Below are positions 1-6,026 of a DNA stretch of 6,471 nt, in pieces. Origin of the DNA: Pseudomonadota bacterium (GTDB lineage: Bacteria > Pseudomonadota > Gammaproteobacteria > Burkholderiales > Burkholderiaceae_C); assembly GCA_023415035.1 (NCBI GenBank), contig JAEZLX010000067.1, forward strand, positions 1-6,471, written 5' to 3'. The notes under the pieces were generated by a model. It was not told the origin of the DNA. It made no database searches and was given only the letters and a program-made list of their open reading frames with translations. Numbering within the stretch: position 1 is the first letter of the stretch; each line of letters starts with the position of its first letter. A program made the translations under genes and the position numbers.

Positions 1-55
1 ACAATTCATTCAAGCCGAAGCCGCTTCGCGGCTCGGCTTAATTCAGGCGTTAGGC
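1..55 (+). other. integron attC recombination site (5' edge cut by window)
   Basis: This is the 3' end of an integron gene cassette whose gene lies left of the window. The core site GTTAGGC at 49-55 fits the R' consensus GTTRRRY. The central hairpin pairs 12-18 with 33-39 and 20-24 with 28-32, with one unpaired A at 19 and loop TTC (25-27). The flanks ACAATTCATTC and TTAATTCAGGC are typical of the roughly 60-bp attC sites of cassettes such as aadA. Only the final AC of the R'' site (RYYYAAC) is inside the window. The integron integrase recombines the folded bottom strand between G49 and T50, so the following cassette starts at position 50. Confidence 0.88.
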
Positions 56-77
56 GCCCATGAGACCGTTACTCGAG

Positions 78-106
78 TGACCTGCCCCCCGCCAGCCGTA
101 CCAGTC
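78..106 (+). repeat. left terminal inverted repeat of IS3-family remnant
   Basis: The outer 12 bases, TGACCTGCCCCC (78-89), are the exact reverse complement of 512-523. The match is lost for a few bases and resumes at CGTACCA (97-103), which is complementary to 499-505, with one extra base on this side. The repeat is an imperfect one of about 29 bp. Confidence 0.88.
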
Positions 107-140
107 TGAAGGTAGTGAAGTCCGTCAACCACTATGCATT

Positions 141-471
141 TACAACGGTCCGGAGTTCACCAGTCGGGCCTTTATGGCATGGGCGCAGTCCCATGGCTTT
201 CGCCACATCCTGATCCAGCCGGGGCGCCCCATGCAGAACGGCTACATCGAGAGCTTGAACGGAAAGTTCCGTGACGAGCACTTGAACGAGTGCTGGTTTG
301 AGACCCTGCATCAGGCCAGGGATGGCCGTGGCGGTCTGGCGAACGGACTACAACGAGATCAGGCCGCACAGCAGCCTGGGGCGAATGCCACCGGCCCGTT
401 TCGCCGAGCTGCATCGCCAGAGCGCTGGCGATGCAGCTCATTCCCCATCAACCAAAACACCCATCGAGTAA
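141..471 (+). pseudogene. IS3-family transposase OrfB, C-terminal fragment, frameshifted
   Basis: This is the C-terminal part of a DDE (rve-type integrase core) transposase. The frame starting at 141 reads YNGPEFTSRAF, then LIQPGRPMQNGYIESLNGKF and RDEHLNECWFETLHQAR. The normal motif is DNGPEF; the second catalytic Asp is Tyr here (TAC at 141-143). The catalytic Glu is kept (GAG at 249-251) with exactly 35 residues between the two positions, the D(35)E spacing of the family. After QAR one extra G in the GGG at 319-321 shifts the frame. The family's ending continues one frame over from 322 as MAVAVWRTDYNEIRPHSSLG and further to TAA at 469-471. The start of the domain, including the first Asp, and all of orfA are missing, so no active protein can be made. 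Confidence 0.85.
406..439. repeat. perfect 15-bp inverted repeat (hairpin) at the end of orfB
   Basis: GAGCTGCATCGCCAG (406-420) and CTGGCGATGCAGCTC (425-439) are exact reverse complements separated by the four bases AGCG. The transcript would fold into a stable hairpin with a 15-bp stem. It lies inside the codons for the orfB tail (AELHRQSAGDAA), 30 bp before the stop codon. No T-run follows, so it is not a typical intrinsic terminator. Confidence 0.9.
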
Positions 472-495
472 TCTTGAACCCGGACTTCCACTTTT

Positions 496-523
496 GATTG
501 GTACGTCTACAGGGGGCAGGTCA
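496..523 (-). repeat. right terminal inverted repeat of IS3-family remnant
   Basis: GGGGGCAGGTCA (512-523) is the exact reverse complement of 78-89, and TGGTACG (499-505) is that of 97-103. It lies 24 bp after the orfB stop codon, the usual short distance in IS3 elements, and marks the point where the interrupted cassette gene resumes at 524. Confidence 0.88.
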
Positions 524-684
524 TTTCTCGGACCGGAGCTCGAAGATCCGTTCGGCTTGCTGGAGGGCACCGGCAAGTTCATGCGACACGTGAAGATCAG
601 ACCGGGCCAGGCGGTCGATTCAGGCGCGCTCGAGGCGCTGGTGGCCGCTGCGTACACCGGCTTCTGCGAACGCCTGAGGCATGG

Positions 685-744
685 ACCCGACAATTCGCTC
701 CCGACGAATCCGCTTAGCGGCTCGTCGTAGTTCAAGCCTTGTTT
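685..744 (+). other. attC-like site with degenerate R' core (end of cassette)
   Basis: The site has the layout of the attC at 1-55. An R''-like ACCCGAC (685-691) is followed by AATTCGCTC, then a central hairpin pairing 702-707 with 722-727 and 710-713 with 717-720. The loop is TTA (714-716), with unpaired A708-T709 opposite C721. TTCAAGC (731-737) is the expected L' flank. The final core site should read GTTRRRY but reads CTTGTTT (738-744): the G is C and the purines are mostly lost. This suggests a dead site at the distal edge of the array. The DUF1801 stop codon (728-730) lies within it. Confidence 0.65.
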
Positions 745-760
745 CCCTGTGCAAAGTCGA

Positions 761-1501
761 ATGCAGCCAATGAAATGGAAAGTCACGGCACTGCTCGTGC
801 TGATCGCCCTGCCGGGCGTTGTCCTCACCGCCTGGCTCGCGCTGCCGCTGCTGGTGGACGCCTCCACACTGCCGGTGCCGCTGGAGACCCTGCAGTTGGC
901 TTCCGCGGTTCAGGGGGCGGTCATGGTCTTTGTCGCTGCCCTGGTGGGCGCCGTGCTGGCGCCGAAAGTTGGTTTGGCGGCGCCTGCCATGGCTGCCATC
1001 GCCGTGCGGGGCGGCGTGCTTGATGCCTTGCGTCCGCAGTGGGTTCCCGGTATTGCAGGTGGTTGCATCGGTGCTGCCGTGATCCTGGGCTTCCACGCAC
1101 TGGCGCCGGCGGCGCTGGTTGCCGCCCAGCCCGTGACGCCCGTTCCTCTGTCGGTGCGCGTCTTGTACGGCGGGATCGCCGAGGAGGTGATCATCCGGTG
1201 GGGGCTGATGACGGCGCTGGTGTGGGCTGGGTGGCGTGTCCTGAACAGGGGGCTTCCGCAGCCGTCGTCAGGTGTGGTGTGGATGGCCATCGTGCTGAGC
1301 GCGCTCGTCTTTGGCGCCTCTCACCTGCCCTCGGTGGCGCAGCTCCTGCCTGCGCTGACGGCCGATGTGGCGGCCTACATCACCATCGGCAATGCACTCT
1401 TTGGCCTGGTGGCCGGCTTTCTGTTCTGGCGCTACGGGCTTGAAGCCGCCATCGTGGCCCATGTGGTGGCCCACGTGCTGGCGTTTGCCGTCCGTGGTTA
1501 G
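761..1501 (+). CDS. CPBP-family intramembrane metalloprotease
   Basis: A hydrophobic protein of 246 residues with several transmembrane segments, in the CPBP family (CAAX proteases and bacteriocin-processing enzymes, PF02517). Family motifs occur in order: EEVIIR (residues 141-146) supplies the paired Glu and Arg, FGASH (184-188) gives one catalytic His, and HVVAH (234-238) near the C-terminus gives the last conserved His. These enzymes cleave substrates within the membrane. Bacterial members have been linked to bacteriocin self-immunity and prenyl-protein-like processing, but the substrate here is unknown. The start is uncertain: ATG at 761 and 770 and GTG at 749 are all in frame and none has a clear Shine-Dalgarno sequence. 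Its 5' end lies 17 bp from the degenerate attC, and no attC follows its stop. It is either the first chromosomal gene past the array or a former cassette gene. It converges on the redoxin gene. Confidence 0.85.
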   Translation: MQPMKWKVTALLVLIALPGVVLTAWLALPLLVDASTLPVPLETLQLASAVQGAVMVFVAALVGAVLAPKVGLAAPAMAAIAVRGGVLDALRPQWVPGIAGGCIGAAVILGFHALAPAALVAAQPVTPVPLSVRVLYGGIAEEVIIRWGLMTALVWAGWRVLNRGLPQPSSGVVWMAIVLSALVFGASHLPSVAQLLPALTADVAAYITIGNALFGLVAGFLFWRYGLEAAIVAHVVAHVLAFAVRG

Positions 1502-1527
1502 AGGCGCCGTCATCCCCGGCACGCGCC

Positions 1528-1578
1528 ACCAGCGCAGTAATGAGCGTGGTATGTCTGAAGGCGCAGCGATCTGCCGCC
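1528..1578. terminator. two weak hairpins between convergent genes
   Basis: The 86-bp gap between the convergent protease and redoxin genes holds two imperfect stem-loops. In the first, 1528-1531 and 1533-1535 pair with 1544-1550, with one bulged base and an 8-base loop. In the second, 1560-1566 pairs with 1571-1573 and 1575-1578, with loop CGAT and one bulged C. Each has seven base pairs. Neither is followed by a T-run on either strand, so bidirectional termination is only a guess from position. Confidence 0.25.
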
Positions 1579-1587
1579 GCACGCGTT

Positions 1588-2220
1588 TCAGGCCGCGCTC
1601 TTGTACTTGATGCTGCAGCCGTAGGGCAGGCTGGTGGCGTTGCTGAGCGGCTTGCCGGCCAGCAGCTCGTCCAGTCCCTGCCGGACATGGTTGGTGGCCT
1701 TCTCGATGTCGGCCACGCGCGCCGAAGGGATGCTGTCGATGCCGCCCGCATAGACCAGCACCCCCTTGGCATCGATGATGTACATGTGCGGCGTCACCCG
1801 CGCGCCGTAGGCCTGTCCGACCAGTCCGTCCTCATCCATGAGGGTGGCGGTGGGCGAACCGCCTTTTTCCTGCATCCAGCGCCCGAGCTGGGGCGGGGTC
1901 AGGTAGTCGCCGCTCGCGTCGTGCGTGGAGTTGATCACCAGCCAGGCCACGCCCTTGGCGGTGTAGGTTTTCTGCAGCGATTGCAGGTTGCCCTGGTAAT
2001 GCTTGCGCACGAAGGGGCAGCCCGGGTTGTTCCATTCGATCACCACGGGCCGGCCGAGGAACTGCGACAGTTTCACCGTCTGCCCGGAGGTGTCTTCCAG
2101 GCTGAAATCCGGCGCTGGCTGGCCGACCAGCGCGGCGGCGTGGACCACCTGCGGACGCAGCAAGGCGGGGAGTGCCAGCGCACTGGCACCAAGGGCGATC
2201 AGGGGGCGGCGTTGCATCAT
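1588..2220 (-). CDS. periplasmic redoxin (peroxiredoxin-like thioredoxin-fold protein)
   Basis: A 210-residue exported thioredoxin-fold protein. Residues 1-28 form a signal peptide (MMQRRPLIALG, hydrophobic core, cleavage near VVHA); the twin Arg resembles a Tat signal, but a Sec route is equally possible. The redoxin domain starts at VGQPAPDFSLED (32-43). The active-site segment EWNNPGCPFVRKHY (62-75) has a single Cys68 followed by Pro-Phe-Val, so the CxxC pair of thioredoxins is absent, as in peroxiredoxin-like proteins. The conserved cis-Pro is in RVTPHMY (P144). A second Cys, C202 in YGCSIKY near the C-terminus, could act as resolving Cys. The ATG at 2220 is preferred over an upstream in-frame ATG at 2235 because GGGAG (2229-2233) lies 8 bases before it. 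The gene follows the DsbD/ScsB-like gene by 31 bp on the same strand, so the two are probably cotranscribed and the reductase probably recycles this protein. Confidence 0.85.
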   Translation of the reverse strand: MMQRRPLIALGASALALPALLRPQVVHAAALVGQPAPDFSLEDTSGQTVKLSQFLGRPVVIEWNNPGCPFVRKHYQGNLQSLQKTYTAKGVAWLVINSTHDASGDYLTPPQLGRWMQEKGGSPTATLMDEDGLVGQAYGARVTPHMYIIDAKGVLVYAGGIDSIPSARVADIEKATNHVRQGLDELLAGKPLSNATSLPYGCSIKYKSAA

Positions 2221-2228
2221 GGCGTTGT

Positions 2229-2233
2229 CTCCC
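2229..2233 (-). promoter_or_regulatory. ribosome binding site fixing the redoxin start
   Basis: On the minus strand GGGAG is followed by 8 bases and then ATG at 2220 and a second ATG at 2217. It overlaps the alternative upstream ATG (2235), which has no comparable purine tract, so it argues for the shorter protein. Confidence 0.55.
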
Positions 2234-2251
2234 ATGCGTGGAGTGGGTCGA

Positions 2252-4489
2252 TCAGAGCCGGTTCAGTGCGGAACGTACTTCGTCAACCGTGAGGATCTCC
2301 GTCAGCACCTGGACCGGTTGTCCGGGTTTGTGGAGGGCGTACACCGGCACGCCATTGCGGCCGAGGCGCCCCAGCGACAGGGTGACGGCCGGGTCGCGCC
2401 GCGTCCAGTCCGCGCGCAGCAGCGCCACCTGACGGTTGGCCATGTCGGTGAGCAGTTCGGTATCGGCCAGGGTGGTGCGCTTGTTGTACTGGCAGGTCAC
2501 GCACCAGGCGGCGGTGTAGTCCACGAACACGGTGCGGCCCTCGGCCAGCAGCGCGGCTTCCCGTTCCGGGGTCCAGGGCTCCCAGGCCAGCCCGTCGATG
2601 GCAGTGGCAACAGGTGCGCCGGCGTCGGCCGCGGCCAACCGCGTGACGTTGGGGCCGAAGCTCGTGCCAAGCCATGCCAGCGCCACCAGGGATGCGCCGG
2701 CCAGCCACGGACGGCCCTTGCCCCGCAGGCCCAGTGCCCAGACCAGCAGCGTCAGCGCCAGCAGCAGAGTCAGCAGCGATGCGGCGCCATTGATGCCGGT
2801 CTGCTGGCCGTGCACCCACAGCAGCCAGACCACCGTGGCGAACATCGGGAAGGCCATGAACTGGCGGAAGGTCTGCATCCATTCGCCAGGGCGTGGCAGC
2901 GCGCGCGCGATAGCAGGCCACCAGCTCGCGGCCAGGTAGGGCAGGGCCATGCCCAGCCCGAGCAAGGCAAACACCGCCAGAGCCTGCCAGGCCGGCAGTG
3001 CGACCGCCAGGCCGAGCGAGGCGCCCATGAACGGCGCGGTGCAGGGCGAGGCCACGGCCACGGCAAGCACGCCGGTGAGGAAGGCGTTCGTGGTCGGGTT
3101 GCGGGCCTGCAGCGTGACCAGCCGCGAGGGCAGCACGTTGCCGAACTCGAACAGACCGGCCAGGTTCAGGCCGATCAGCGTGAACAGGGGGGCCAGCGCC
3201 GCCACCATGACCGGGCTCTGGAGCTGGAAGCCCCAGCCCACGGCCTCGCCGGCCGAGCGCAGGGCCAGCAGCAGGCCGCCCAGCGCCAGGAAGGAAAGGA
3301 CCCCCCCGGCGGTGTAGGCCAGGCCGTTGCGGCGGTGGACGGCATGGTCGCCGCCATGCTGCGCGAAGGCCATCACCTTGATGGCCAGCACCGGGAACAC
3401 GCAGGGCATGAGGTTGAGGATGAGCCCACCCAGCAGAGCGCCGAGCAGGGCGGCACCGAGCGTGAGCCGGCTGGTGGAGGCTTCGGTGAGCGCATCGCTG
3501 ACGACCCTGGCGGCATTGGCTTCCAGTGCCGCCTGCAGCGCCGCCGGAACTTCCGAAGTGCCTGCGGTGGTGGCGGCCACGGGCCAAAGGCCCTGCACCG
3601 GCAGCATCTGGCGGATGCCCGCCTTGGACGTGCCGGGGACGGGTGTTTCATCCGACGCCAGCGCCAGCACCACGGGCAGCAGCTCGGGCTCGCCCACGCG
3701 CTGGTCGGTGAGCGGTACCTCGGCTGTCCAGCGTCCGCCCTGCCAGTCCTGTGTCCAGGGGGCGCCGGGTTCGATGATGCCCGCCAGCTCCGGGAAAAAT
3801 TCCAGCCGCTTGCCATGCCAGGCTTGGGGCAGCCCTTCCACGCTGACCGCGATGGCGTTTTCCAGCGGGCGCACATGGCCGGCACCTGCGGGTTCCTCGG
3901 CCGGCACGGCGGCCAGGGTCTGGTCGAACAGCTCGCCATGCGTGGCGGTCGAGCCCTGCGCAGGAATGCGAAGCTGCAGCTTCGCTTCTCCCGGAATGCA
4001 CTCCTTGCGGCAGACCAGCCACATGGCTTCCAGACCGACATCCAGCTCAGCCTGCCGGAAGCCGGCATCGATGGTCAGGGGTACGGGCAACAGGACGGTG
4101 CCGTCATAGCCGTAGTTGGCCAGATTGCCGATCGGGAACTTGCGCGGCGTCGGCCAGGCGATCTCGCCGGCCATCACGCCCGCCGGCAGTGTCCAGTTCA
4201 GCTCCGTGGGCAGGCCCGAATCGCCGGAGTTTTTCCAGTAGGTGTGCCAGTCGGGGGCGTGCCGCAGCAGCAGGCCGACCCAGACGCGGCGCCCGGGCGC
4301 CACGCCTTCGGGCGCATGGGCCACCAGCTCGGCGGTGACCTGTTCCGACTGGCTGACGTGCGACACACCGGCCTCGCGCTCCAGCAGCGACTGGGCCATG
4401 ACGGACCTCCCGGCGAGCAGGAAGACCAGGACACACAGGACTGAAAAGGCCATCCGCACGGGCGACAGGCAGCGAAGCAATAGTGACAT
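2252..4489 (-). CDS. DsbD/ScsB-like protein-disulfide reductase
   Basis: An inner-membrane electron carrier of 745 residues that passes reducing power from cytoplasmic thioredoxin to periplasmic thiol proteins. A signal peptide (1-32, ending SVMA-QS) leads to a periplasmic DsbD-type N-terminal region with the Cys pair in WLVCRKECIPG (C160, C164). A CcdA/DsbD-like transmembrane domain of about eight helices spans roughly 342-610, with Cys in LMPCVFP (C363) and ASPCTAP (C483). The C-terminal thioredoxin domain carries AAWCVTC (C663, C666). These are the three Cys pairs needed for the relay. The CxxxC N-terminal motif and the length (E. coli DsbD is about 565 residues) resemble ScsB-type proteins more than classical DsbD. 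The start is uncertain: GTG at 4513 would add 8 residues and ATG at 4453 would shorten the signal peptide; none has a clear Shine-Dalgarno. It is the first gene of the operon with the redoxin and is transcribed divergently from cfa. Confidence 0.9.
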   Translation of the reverse strand: MSLLLRCLSPVRMAFSVLCVLVFLLAGRSVMAQSLLEREAGVSHVSQSEQVTAELVAHAPEGVAPGRRVWVGLLLRHAPDWHTYWKNSGDSGLPTELNWTLPAGVMAGEIAWPTPRKFPIGNLANYGYDGTVLLPVPLTIDAGFRQAELDVGLEAMWLVCRKECIPGEAKLQLRIPAQGSTATHGELFDQTLAAVPAEEPAGAGHVRPLENAIAVSVEGLPQAWHGKRLEFFPELAGIIEPGAPWTQDWQGGRWTAEVPLTDQRVGEPELLPVVLALASDETPVPGTSKAGIRQMLPVQGLWPVAATTAGTSEVPAALQAALEANAARVVSDALTEASTSRLTLGAALLGALLGGLILNLMPCVFPVLAIKVMAFAQHGGDHAVHRRNGLAYTAGGVLSFLALGGLLLALRSAGEAVGWGFQLQSPVMVAALAPLFTLIGLNLAGLFEFGNVLPSRLVTLQARNPTTNAFLTGVLAVAVASPCTAPFMGASLGLAVALPAWQALAVFALLGLGMALPYLAASWWPAIARALPRPGEWMQTFRQFMAFPMFATVVWLLWVHGQQTGINGAASLLTLLLALTLLVWALGLRGKGRPWLAGASLVALAWLGTSFGPNVTRLAAADAGAPVATAIDGLAWEPWTPEREAALLAEGRTVFVDYTAAWCVTCQYNKRTTLADTELLTDMANRQVALLRADWTRRDPAVTLSLGRLGRNGVPVYALHKPGQPVQVLTEILTVDEVRSALNRL

Positions 4490-4761
4490 GGACAGGGGCG
4501 GACGGATCGACACGTTGACTGGACGGTAAGAGGCTCACCACGTGCGGGCGGTTCCCGCAAGGCAGGGCATGGCAGCCGAACCGTTCAATATAAGCGTTCG
4601 ATGACCCATCTGCACTGATCGCCTGTCGCTATCGGACCAATGGACCGGATTGATGGCCGTCGGGGTTCACACCCTCCGCGAGATTGGGTACAAACGACTT
4701 TCTGATTTCTTGTTGATGTGTTTCGCTGCACTGCCGCTGGGCGGTACCAGGAGGGGACGGA
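4490..4761. promoter_or_regulatory. divergent intergenic region between redox operon and cfa
   Basis: These 272 bp must hold the promoters for both the minus-strand redox operon and plus-strand cfa. The region contains more A/T than the genes, notably 4584-4593 and 4680-4725. A minus-strand TATATT (4587-4592) could be a -10 box for the redox operon, but no good -35 box lies at the right distance. A short hairpin pairs GCGGG with CCCGC at about 4544-4558. I saw no convincing operator, riboswitch or RNA gene. Confidence 0.4.
4749..4754 (+). promoter_or_regulatory. strong Shine-Dalgarno for cfa
   Basis: AGGAGG matches the anti-Shine-Dalgarno consensus perfectly and lies 7 bases before the ATG at 4762. 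This selects that start over the in-frame ATGs at 4768 and 4771 and predicts efficient translation, in contrast to the weak signals before the protease and reductase genes. Confidence 0.85.
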
Positions 4762-5985
4762 ATGGGAATGATGGAAATGGCCTTGCAACCCTGGGCACAA
4801 CGCTTGCGTCGAAAGGCCAACCTGCCGGTGCGTCTGAGCTGGGGGGAGACCGGCTCAAGCTCGCTGAACCTGGGTGAATTCGAGCAGCCGCGCGTGCAGA
4901 TCCACGTGCGCAGCGCCGAGGCGGTCAGGCTGCTGATCAACCCCACGCTGGAATCGCTGGGACAGGCCTATGTCGAGGGGCTCATCGACGTCGAGGGCAA
5001 TCTCGAGGACATCCTGGCCATGGCGCACAGCCTGACCGATGCCGGGGCCGACGAGTCGCCCGGGCTGCTGGATCGCCTCACCCGCCGGCGCAGCACCCAC
5101 ACGCGCGAGCTCGACAGCAATGCCATCCGTTACCACTACGACGTCGCCAACGATTTCTATGCCGAGTGGTTGGACCCGGCCATGGTCTATTCCTGCGCCT
5201 ACTTCGAGAACGGCGACGAGGATTTGGCCACCGCGCAGCAGAAGAAAATCGACCACATCCTGACCAAGGTGCAGCTCAAGCCGGGCCAGCGTCTGCTGGA
5301 CATCGGCTGCGGCTGGGGGGCGCTGGTGATCCGGGCCGCGCAGAAATTCGGTGCCCGCTGCGTGGGTGTGACGCTGTCGGAGAACCAGTACGCGCTGGCC
5401 CGCGAGCGCGTCAGGGCGGTGGGCCTGGAAGGCCAGGTCGAGATCCGCCTGCAGGATTACCGTGACGTGACCGACGGCCCGTTCGACCGCATCACCAGCG
5501 TCGGGATGTTCGAGCATGTGGGGCTGAACCATTTGCCCGAGTACTTCTCGCGCATCCGCGGGCTGCTGGTGCCCGACGGCTGGGTGATGAACCACGGCAT
5601 CACCAGTACCGACGCCGACGACGGTGAAACCAGCAAGGGCGCGGGCGGGTTCATTGATCGCTATGTCTTCCCGCATGGCGAGCTGCCGCACATCGCCACC
5701 GTCATGCGCACCATGCAGCAGGGCGGGCTGGAGGTGTTCGACACCGAGAACCTGCGCCGGCACTACGCGCACACCCTCACCCATTGGTCGCGCAATTTCG
5801 AGGCCCGGCGCGATCGCGTGCGGGCGCTGGTGGACGAAAAGCGCTGGCGCATCTGGCGCGTGTACCTCGCCGGCTGCGCCTGGGCCTTCGAGCATGACGA
5901 GGTCGCGCTGTTCCAGGTGCTGTGTCGTCCCGCCCGTCAGAGCGCCGAGGGCCTGCCCTGGTCGCGGCGCTGGATCTACGGGTAA
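4762..5985 (+). CDS. cfa: cyclopropane-fatty-acyl-phospholipid synthase
   Basis: This enzyme transfers a methylene group from S-adenosylmethionine to the double bond of unsaturated acyl chains in membrane phospholipids, a change linked to stationary phase, acid and other stresses. At 407 residues it is slightly longer than E. coli Cfa (382). The N-terminal lipid-binding part contains LGQAYVEGLIDVEGNLEDI (66-84). The catalytic part has YHYDVANDFY (124-133), SCAYF (144-148), the SAM-binding loop LLDIGCGWGAL (178-188), GMFEHVG (248-254), FIDRYVFPHGELP (297-309) and HYAHTLTHW (334-342). C145, E251, H278 and Y335 sit in the contexts of the bicarbonate-binding residues of E. coli Cfa (C139, E239, H266, Y317), so the active site looks complete. 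A second gene, 41 bp downstream, may be cotranscribed. Confidence 0.95.
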   Translation: MGMMEMALQPWAQRLRRKANLPVRLSWGETGSSSLNLGEFEQPRVQIHVRSAEAVRLLINPTLESLGQAYVEGLIDVEGNLEDILAMAHSLTDAGADESPGLLDRLTRRRSTHTRELDSNAIRYHYDVANDFYAEWLDPAMVYSCAYFENGDEDLATAQQKKIDHILTKVQLKPGQRLLDIGCGWGALVIRAAQKFGARCVGVTLSENQYALARERVRAVGLEGQVEIRLQDYRDVTDGPFDRITSVGMFEHVGLNHLPEYFSRIRGLLVPDGWVMNHGITSTDADDGETSKGAGGFIDRYVFPHGELPHIATVMRTMQQGGLEVFDTENLRRHYAHTLTHWSRNFEARRDRVRALVDEKRWRIWRVYLAGCAWAFEHDEVALFQVLCRPARQSAEGLPWSRRWIYG

Positions 5986-6026
5986 GGCGCGGGCGGCCCG
6001 GGCGGCGATCGCCTTAAGATGGCAGG

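Larger units (their letters stand above)
78..523 (+). mobile_element. internally deleted IS3-family insertion sequence remnant
   Basis: The element is bounded by terminal inverted repeats and holds only the 3' third of an IS3-type orfB on the + strand. Complete IS3-family elements are about 1.2-1.5 kb with orfA and orfB; here 446 bp remain, orfA is absent, and the left terminus is joined to the middle of the orfB catalytic domain somewhere around 130-141. The flanking bases (CGAG on the left, TTTC on the right) do not form a target-site duplication, which agrees with deletion of adjacent host sequence. The element cannot move by itself, but its ends might still be used by a related transposase. 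The subgroup (IS51, IS407 or other) is not resolved. Confidence 0.85.
60..730 (+). pseudogene. interrupted cassette gene, probable DUF1801-family protein
   Basis: An ATG at 60, ten bases into the cassette, opens a frame reading MRPLLE up to 77, where an insertion sequence begins. Beyond the element the coding sequence resumes at 524 and runs 68 codons to TAG at 728-730. The resumed part contains GPELEDPFGLLEGTG and KFMRHVKIRPG, the style of the conserved C-terminal half of small DUF1801 proteins (function unknown, usually about 110-130 residues). Six plus 68 residues is too short, so about 40-50 central codons are probably missing. The insertion was therefore accompanied or followed by a deletion. 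The last 15 or so codons lie inside the attC site, as is common for cassette genes. Family assignment is from memory of the motif and is moderate; that the gene is broken is well supported. Confidence 0.6.

Noticed and set aside
70..530. CTCG at 72-75 and at 527-530 as a possible target-site duplication of the IS.
   Set aside because: Neither copy directly abuts the inverted repeats (two bases away on the left, three on the right), and a 4-base match at unequal offsets is expected by chance.
2003..4444. An 813-codon open frame on the + strand.
   Set aside because: It lies antisense to the reductase gene. Its translation is Gln/Gly/Arg-rich with no domain, a usual by-product of high-GC codon bias, and the minus-strand frame has clear family motifs.
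4664..4680. GGGGTTCACACCCTC resembles a tRNA T-arm.
   Set aside because: No acceptor, D or anticodon arms surround it and the loop does not fit the tRNA consensus.
6002..6011. Perfect 10-bp palindrome GGCGATCGCC between cfa and the creatininase gene.
   Set aside because: It is short, has no T-run after it and no loop, so it does not support a terminator or an operator.
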